Shown here in pieces: positions 13,584 to 17,848 of a stretch of 17,848 nucleotides of DNA. Within the stretch, counting starts at the first letter, position 1; each line of letters starts with the position of its first letter. The stretch covers positions 1 to 17,848 of the forward strand of contig SSSX01000035.1 in NCBI GenBank assembly GCA_015657735.1, written 5' to 3'. This DNA comes from Zoogloeaceae bacterium (GTDB taxonomy: Bacteria; Pseudomonadota; Gammaproteobacteria; Burkholderiales; Rhodocyclaceae). The notes below the pieces were generated by a model. The model did no database searches. It was not told the DNA's origin and saw nothing but the letters and a program-made list of their open reading frames with translations. Both the position numbers and the translations under genes were made by a program.

Positions 13584-15391
13584 TCCGGGGACTCCTCGTG
13601 CGTCTTGAGGTGGGCGCCGGGGTCGTCCCGGCGGGTCAGCTGGCGGGCCTCGGCGAGGGCGGCGTCGAGGTCGAAGGCCGGCTTGAAGTCGAGCGACACC
13701 AGGCGCCGTTCGTAGGCCGGACGGAATTTCTGCAGGGTGTCGATGACCGGGTTCGGCGCGGCGCTGCCGAGGCCGCAGTGGCTGGCGTTCTTCAGCAGGC
13801 GGTCGAGCCAGTCGATGTCGTTGAGGTCGGCCTTGGCGCCGTGGCCGTCGGCCAGCTTGTCCATGAAGCCCTTCAGCAGCGAGGTGCCGACCCGGCACGG
13901 GGTGCAGAAGCCGCAGCTTTCGTGGGCGAAGAAATGCACGAAGGCGCGGGCGACCTCGAACAGGTCGCGGGTGCCGTCGAAGATCATGAAGGCGCCGGCG
14001 GTGGGCACGTCTTCGTAGGCGATGTGACGCTGGAACTCGTAGCTCGCCAGGCATACGCCGGCCGCGCCGCCGACCTGCACGGCCTGCGTGTCGCTGGCGC
14101 CGCAGTCTTCGAGGATGCGGGTGATCGGCACGCCGAAGGGGTATTCGTAGATGCCGGGCGCGGCGCAGTCGCCGGAGATCGACAGCAGCTTGGTGCCGGT
14201 CGACTGGGCGGTGCCGGTGGCGGCGAAGGCCGCGCCGCCGTGGAGCGCGATCAGGCAGGTCTTGGCGTGGGTCTCGACGTTGTTGACCGCCGTCGGGCGG
14301 CCCAGATAGCCCTTGGTGACCGGGAAGGGCGGGCGGATGCGCGGGGTGCCGCGCTTGCCTTCGAGGGATTCGATGAGCGCCGATTCTTCGCCGCAGACGT
14401 AGGCGCCGGCGCCGAGGTGGATGCGGATGTCGAAATCGAAGCCCGTCTCGCCGAGGATGGCCGTGCCGAGCAGGCCGGCGGCGCGGCGGCGGGCCAGCAC
14501 CGCTTCGAGCTGCGGGCGCAGGTAGCGGTACTCGCCGCGCAGGTAGAGGAAACCCTCGCTGGCGCCGATGGCCCAGGCGGCGAGGCTCATGCCTTCGAAG
14601 ACGAGGTCGGCGTAGCGGTTGAGCAGGACGCGATCCTTGAAGGTGCCAGGCTCGCCTTCGTCGGCGTTGCAGACGACGACCTTGGCGCTGCCGGCGGCGT
14701 TGCGCGCGCTTTCCCACTTGACCGCGGTGGCGAAGCCGGCGCCGCCGCGGCCGCGCAGTTTGGAGGCGCGCATCTCGTCGAGCCAGCCGTCGCGGCCGCG
14801 GGCGATGGCGGCGCCGAGCGCCGCGCCGGGCGCCATGTCGAGTCCGAGCAGGGCGTCGGTGCGGCGGATGTTGTCGTCGATGCGGAAGTATTCGGCCGGC
14901 CACAGATCGAGCGGGCGCTGCTGGCGGATCAGTTCGGCGATCTCGTTGATGCGCCGGTGGGTGAGCTGGCCGATCGCGCGGCCATTGACGAGCATCGCCG
15001 GCCCCTGGTCGCACAGGCCGGTGCACGAGGTGGTGGTGACGCTGACGAGGCCGTCCTCGGAGGTCTTGCCCGGTTCGAGCCACAGCTTGCGGCACAGCGC
15101 GTCGAGCAGGCCGGCGTTGCCGAGCATGCGGTCGGTGATGTTGTCGGAGAACAGCACCCGGTAGCGGCCGACCGGCCGGGTATAGAGGAAGCTGTAGAAG
15201 CCGGCGACGCCTTCGACGCGGGCGCGCGGAAGGGCGAGGCCGGCGGCGATGCGGGTCAGGGTCGGGGCCGGCAGCCAGCCGGCGATCTCCTGGGCGTCGA
15301 TGAGGATCTGCAGCAGGCGGGTCGGGTCGTGGTCGTGGCGGGCGAGCACGTCATCGAGTTCGGGCGACGCGGGGCTGGGGGCGTTGGTCAC
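13580..15391 (-). CDS. hoxF: NAD-reducing hydrogenase diaphorase subunit HoxF (NuoE-NuoF fusion)
   Basis: HoxF oxidises NADH or reduces NAD+ at FMN and exchanges electrons with HoxU. The GTG start at 15391 has AGGAG 8 bases upstream and gives 603 residues, close to the roughly 600 of known HoxF. An upstream ATG at 15436 would add 15 residues without a better ribosome site. Residues about 10-150 are NuoE-like with SCTGLCDQGPAMLVNG (Cys 123, 127). The NuoF-like part has the FMN glycine loop KLRGRGGAGFATAVKWE, the nucleotide motif NADEGEPGTFKDR and the [4Fe-4S] motif ESCGFCTPCRVGTSLLKG with a fourth Cys in SHCGLG. In the NuoE-like domain only one of the two usual Cys pairs is seen. It is the first gene of hoxFUYHW. 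No clear promoter, including no -24/-12 sigma54 element, is visible in the 83 bases upstream. Confidence 0.96.
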   Translation of the reverse strand: MTNAPSPASPELDDVLARHDHDPTRLLQILIDAQEIAGWLPAPTLTRIAAGLALPRARVEGVAGFYSFLYTRPVGRYRVLFSDNITDRMLGNAGLLDALCRKLWLEPGKTSEDGLVSVTTTSCTGLCDQGPAMLVNGRAIGQLTHRRINEIAELIRQQRPLDLWPAEYFRIDDNIRRTDALLGLDMAPGAALGAAIARGRDGWLDEMRASKLRGRGGAGFATAVKWESARNAAGSAKVVVCNADEGEPGTFKDRVLLNRYADLVFEGMSLAAWAIGASEGFLYLRGEYRYLRPQLEAVLARRRAAGLLGTAILGETGFDFDIRIHLGAGAYVCGEESALIESLEGKRGTPRIRPPFPVTKGYLGRPTAVNNVETHAKTCLIALHGGAAFAATGTAQSTGTKLLSISGDCAAPGIYEYPFGVPITRILEDCGASDTQAVQVGGAAGVCLASYEFQRHIAYEDVPTAGAFMIFDGTRDLFEVARAFVHFFAHESCGFCTPCRVGTSLLKGFMDKLADGHGAKADLNDIDWLDRLLKNASHCGLGSAAPNPVIDTLQKFRPAYERRLVSLDFKPAFDLDAALAEARQLTRRDDPGAHLKTHEESPE

Positions 15392-15426
15392 GGATTTCTC
15401 CTGTGGGAACCACGCCGACGAGTATG

Positions 15427-15444
15427 CGCCGGGCAAGCCCGGCG
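15427..15444 (-). terminator. Short hairpin between the MFS gene and hoxF
   Basis: CGCCGGG-CAAG-CCCGGCG forms a perfect 7-bp stem with a 4-base loop in the 83-base gap. No T-run follows on the minus strand, so it may only weakly separate the MFS gene from the hox operon. Confidence 0.35.
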
Positions 15445-15474
15445 TGTTTGAGGCAGATCAGGAAATGCCGCCGG

Positions 15475-16692
15475 TCAGGCCGTGGCGCCGCGCCGCAGCG
15501 TCCGCAGGGCGGGGAAGACGCGCGGACTCAGCGCGGCGACGAGGAGCGTCACGAGGCCGCCGCCGACCACCGCCGCCACCGGCCCGACGGCCGCCGCGAG
15601 GAGGCCCGATTCGAGCGCCCCGAGCTCGTTCGACGAACTGATGAAAACCCGGTTCACCGCGCCGACCCGGCCGCGCAGCGCGTCCGGCGTGCCGTGCTGG
15701 ATGACCGTCTGGCGGATCACCACGCTGATGCTGTCGAGCCCGCCGAGCACGGCCAGCGCCGCGAGCGACAGCGGAAACGCGGTGGACAGGCCGAACACCA
15801 CCGTCATCAGCCCGAAGCCGGCTACCGCGCCGAGAAACAGGCGGGCGTCGAGCGCTACCCCGAAACGGGCGATCAGCAGCCCGGCCAGCGCGGCGCCGAC
15901 GGCCGGCGCGGTGCTGAGGATGCCGAGCCCGGCCGGGCCGACCTGCAGGATGTCCTTGGCGTACACCGGCAGCAGGGCGACCGCGCCGCCGAACAGCACG
16001 GCGACCAGATCGACCGCCATCACCGCCAGCAGCAGGCGCGTCCGCCACACGTGGGCGAAGCCGGCGAGCACCTCGGCGAGGCGGCCGCTGCCGCCGCTGG
16101 CCGGCTGGCCGCGGGAGCGCTGGCGGATGGCGAGGGTGGCGGCCAGCGCGGCGAGGCTGAGCAGGCAGTTGGCGGCGTGGATCGGCAGCGCCGAACGGAA
16201 GGCTGCCAGCACCATGCCGGCCAGCGCCGGGGCGGCCATCGAGGCGATCTGGTGCAGCGAGGCGGCGAGCGCGATGCCGCGGGTGAGCTGCGCCGGGGCG
16301 ACCAGCGCGGGCATCAGCGCGTCGCGCGCCGGGCGGTTGAGGATCTGGGCGCAGCCGGAGATCACCAGCGCCGCGTAGGTCCAGCCGACGCCCAGACGCA
16401 GCCCGGCGGCCAGCGCCAGCAGCAGCGTGGCGGCGGCGGTGAGGACGAGGCTGGCGACGATCACCCGGCGCCGCTCGAAGCGGTCGGCCAGGTGGCCGGC
16501 GGGCAGGAAGAGGATCAGGATCGGCAGGAACTGGGCGATCCCGACGAGGCCGAGGGCCAGCGGCGAGCCGGTCTGCTCATACACCGACCAGCCGACCGCG
16601 ACGCCCTGACCGAAATGGACGATGGCGCCGATGACGCTGATCAGCAGGTACAGCCGGAAGTCGCGCGGCAGCGCCGGGTGGGCGGCGGGCAC
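15475..16692 (-). CDS. MFS transporter, EntS/DHA3-like exporter
   Basis: This is an inner-membrane protein of 405 residues with 12 likely hydrophobic helices. It shows the MFS motif A form GHLADRFERRRV after helix 2 and the DHA3/EntS-type segments CAQILNRPARDALMPALV and LAASLHQIASMAAPALAGMVLA. The family includes exporters of siderophores, macrolides and small metabolites; the substrate here is unknown. The start is a GTG at 16692, 6 bases after the stop of the upstream aminotransferase, with little ribosome-site signal, so translation is probably coupled. No earlier Met would keep the first helix. It is upstream of hoxF on the same strand, separated by a weak hairpin. There is no sequence reason to link it to hydrogenase function. 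Confidence 0.88.
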   Translation of the reverse strand: MPAAHPALPRDFRLYLLISVIGAIVHFGQGVAVGWSVYEQTGSPLALGLVGIAQFLPILILFLPAGHLADRFERRRVIVASLVLTAAATLLLALAAGLRLGVGWTYAALVISGCAQILNRPARDALMPALVAPAQLTRGIALAASLHQIASMAAPALAGMVLAAFRSALPIHAANCLLSLAALAATLAIRQRSRGQPASGGSGRLAEVLAGFAHVWRTRLLLAVMAVDLVAVLFGGAVALLPVYAKDILQVGPAGLGILSTAPAVGAALAGLLIARFGVALDARLFLGAVAGFGLMTVVFGLSTAFPLSLAALAVLGGLDSISVVIRQTVIQHGTPDALRGRVGAVNRVFISSSNELGALESGLLAAAVGPVAAVVGGGLVTLLVAALSPRVFPALRTLRRGATA

Positions 16693-16698
16693 GCGGCG

Positions 16699-17848
16699 TC
16701 AGGCCAGCGCCCGCGCGAGGCGGGCGAGGCCCTCGTCGAGGCGGGCCGGCGGGCAGCCGAAGTTGAGGCGCACGAAGCCCGGCAGGCCGAAGTCCTTGCC
16801 GTCGGACAGGCCGACGCCGGCGGCCTCGAAGTGCGCGGCGGCGTTGGCGATGCCGCGCGCGGCGAGGAAGTCGCGGCAATCGATCCACGCCAGGTAGGTG
16901 GCCTCGACCGGGGTCGTCGCCAGGCCGGGCAGCGCCTCGATCGCCGCGCCGACGCGGGCGGCGTTGGCGCGCAGCGTGGCGAGCAGCGCCTCGCGCCACG
17001 GGCCGCCGTCGCGGTAGGCGGCTTCGGTGGCGGTGAGGCCGAGCACATTGACGTGCGGCACGATGCCGGCCATGGTGCGCCGGTAGCGGGCGCGCAGCCC
17101 GGCGTCGGGGATGATCGCGAAGGCGCAGTAGAGGGCCGGGATGTTCCACGTTTTGGACGGGGCCATCAGCGTGATCGTGCGGCGGGCGACCGATTCGTCG
17201 AGCGCGGCGATCGGGATGTGCGGCGTGGCGGGGTCGAGGACCAGGCCGCAGTGGATTTCGTCGGAACAGATGACGAGGTCGTGGCGCTCGGCGAGTTCGG
17301 CGATGCGGCCGAGTTCGGCGCGGTCGAAGACGCGCCCGACCGGGTTGTGGGGATTGCACAGCATGAAGAGGCGCACGCCGTCGGCGACCGCCGCGGCGGT
17401 CGCCGGCCAGTCCCATTCCCAGCGCCGGCCGGTGTTGACCAGCGGCGTGGTGACCAGGCGGCGCCCGGAGTGGGCCGGGGCCGACAGGAAGGGCGGGTAG
17501 ACCGGCGTGGCGGTGAACACCCCGTCGCCGGGCTCGCCGACCGCCCGCGCGGCGATGTTGAAGCCGCTGACGACGCCCGGCAGCCACACCAGCCAGTCGG
17601 GCTGGATGTGCCAGCCGTGGTCGCGGGCGATGCCGGCGACGACCGCTTCGGCCAGCGACGGCCACGGGTCGGCATAGCCGAACACGCCGTGCGCGAGGCG
17701 CGCGCGCAGCGCGTCGAGCACCGGCGGCGGGGCGGCGAAATCCATGTCGGCGACCCACATCGGGATCACGTCGCGGTCGGCGTAACGCCGCCACTTGATG
17801 CTGTCGGAGCCGCGCCGGTCGGGCGCGCTGCTGAAATCGAAGGGAGTC
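16699..17848 (-). CDS. patB: PatB/MalY-type PLP-dependent aminotransferase or C-S lyase (5' end beyond the window)
   Basis: This is a cytoplasmic fold-type I PLP enzyme of the MalY/PatB group (cystathionine beta-lyase-like). About 382 residues are visible; the N-terminus begins TPFDFSSAPDRRGSDSIKWRRY, so only a few codons lie outside. Hallmarks are DVIPMWVADMDFAAPP, the substrate-carboxylate motif LCNPHNPVGRVF, the aspartate in SDEIHCGLVL and the PLP lysine in MAPSKTWNIPAL (codon 17152-17154). The conserved C-terminal Arg is in FVRLNFGCPPARLDEGL. Members cleave C-S bonds of cystathionine or cysteine conjugates, or act as aminotransferases; the substrate is not readable. It is the upstream partner of the MFS exporter, 6 bases apart, which suggests that product or substrate export could be linked. 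Confidence 0.92.
   Translation of the reverse strand, partial: TPFDFSSAPDRRGSDSIKWRRYADRDVIPMWVADMDFAAPPPVLDALRARLAHGVFGYADPWPSLAEAVVAGIARDHGWHIQPDWLVWLPGVVSGFNIAARAVGEPGDGVFTATPVYPPFLSAPAHSGRRLVTTPLVNTGRRWEWDWPATAAAVADGVRLFMLCNPHNPVGRVFDRAELGRIAELAERHDLVICSDEIHCGLVLDPATPHIPIAALDESVARRTITLMAPSKTWNIPALYCAFAIIPDAGLRARYRRTMAGIVPHVNVLGLTATEAAYRDGGPWREALLATLRANAARVGAAIEALPGLATTPVEATYLAWIDCRDFLAARGIANAAAHFEAAGVGLSDGKDFGLPGFVRLNFGCPPARLDEGLARLARALA

Noticed and set aside
10788..15451. Long plus-strand open frames (523 and 617 codons) opposite hoxH and hoxF
   Set aside because: Their low-complexity Ala/Gly/Val/Asp/Glu-rich translations are typical of the antisense of GC-rich genes, and they overlap strongly supported hox genes.
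15392..15474. Search for a sigma54 (-24/-12) promoter upstream of hoxF
   Set aside because: No GG-N10-GC element with TGGCAC/TTGC-like flanks could be found in this gap.

Overview
The window is GC-rich DNA from a bacterium that looks like a betaproteobacterium, probably of the Rhodocyclales/Burkholderiales type. The basis is base composition, the uvrA / divergent YajR-like transporter / ssb arrangement, and a Cupriavidus-like NAD-linked hydrogenase. This placement is inference from recognition, not from a database search. Both edges cut genes: uvrA on the left (its 3' part is missing) and a PatB/MalY-type aminotransferase on the right (only a few N-terminal codons are missing).

Region 1 (1-3514) is DNA repair and single-strand binding. 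It holds uvrA on the minus strand, a divergent MFS transporter of the YajR family without the C-terminal YAM domain, and ssb. Region 2 (3537-8778, minus strand) is a branched-chain-amino-acid-type (Liv) ABC transport operon. Its transcription order is substrate-binding protein, livG, livF, livH, livM, then a hemerythrin-like protein whose start codon overlaps the livM stop. A good sigma70-type promoter set among AT-rich palindromes lies near 8965-8993, and a strong hairpin separates the binding-protein gene from the rest. The transported substrate cannot be read from the sequence.

Region 3 (9402-10025, plus strand) is a single regulator with an N-terminal excisionase/MerR-type helix-turn-helix and a C-terminal receiver domain, the reverse of the usual response-regulator order. 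No histidine kinase is in the window. The regulator is divergent from the Liv operon and convergent with the hydrogenase operon. The AT-rich stretch between it and hoxW holds terminator-like hairpins and a long imperfect inverted repeat.

Region 4 (10339-15391, minus strand) is a compact hoxFUYHW operon for a cytoplasmic bidirectional NAD-reducing [NiFe] hydrogenase (group 3d) and its maturation endopeptidase. HoxF and HoxU form the NADH-oxidising diaphorase half, HoxY and HoxH the hydrogenase half, and HoxW trims the HoxH C-terminus. HoxI and the hyp maturation genes are absent from the window. Region 5 (15475-17848, minus strand) has an EntS/DHA3-like MFS exporter and the PatB/MalY-type PLP enzyme, six bases apart, upstream of hoxF.

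Most of the window is recognisable. I did not find a clearly new multi-gene system. The features most worth a second look are the inverted HTH-receiver regulator, the hemerythrin in a transport operon, the LivG with a degenerate ABC signature, and the palindromic liv promoter region.
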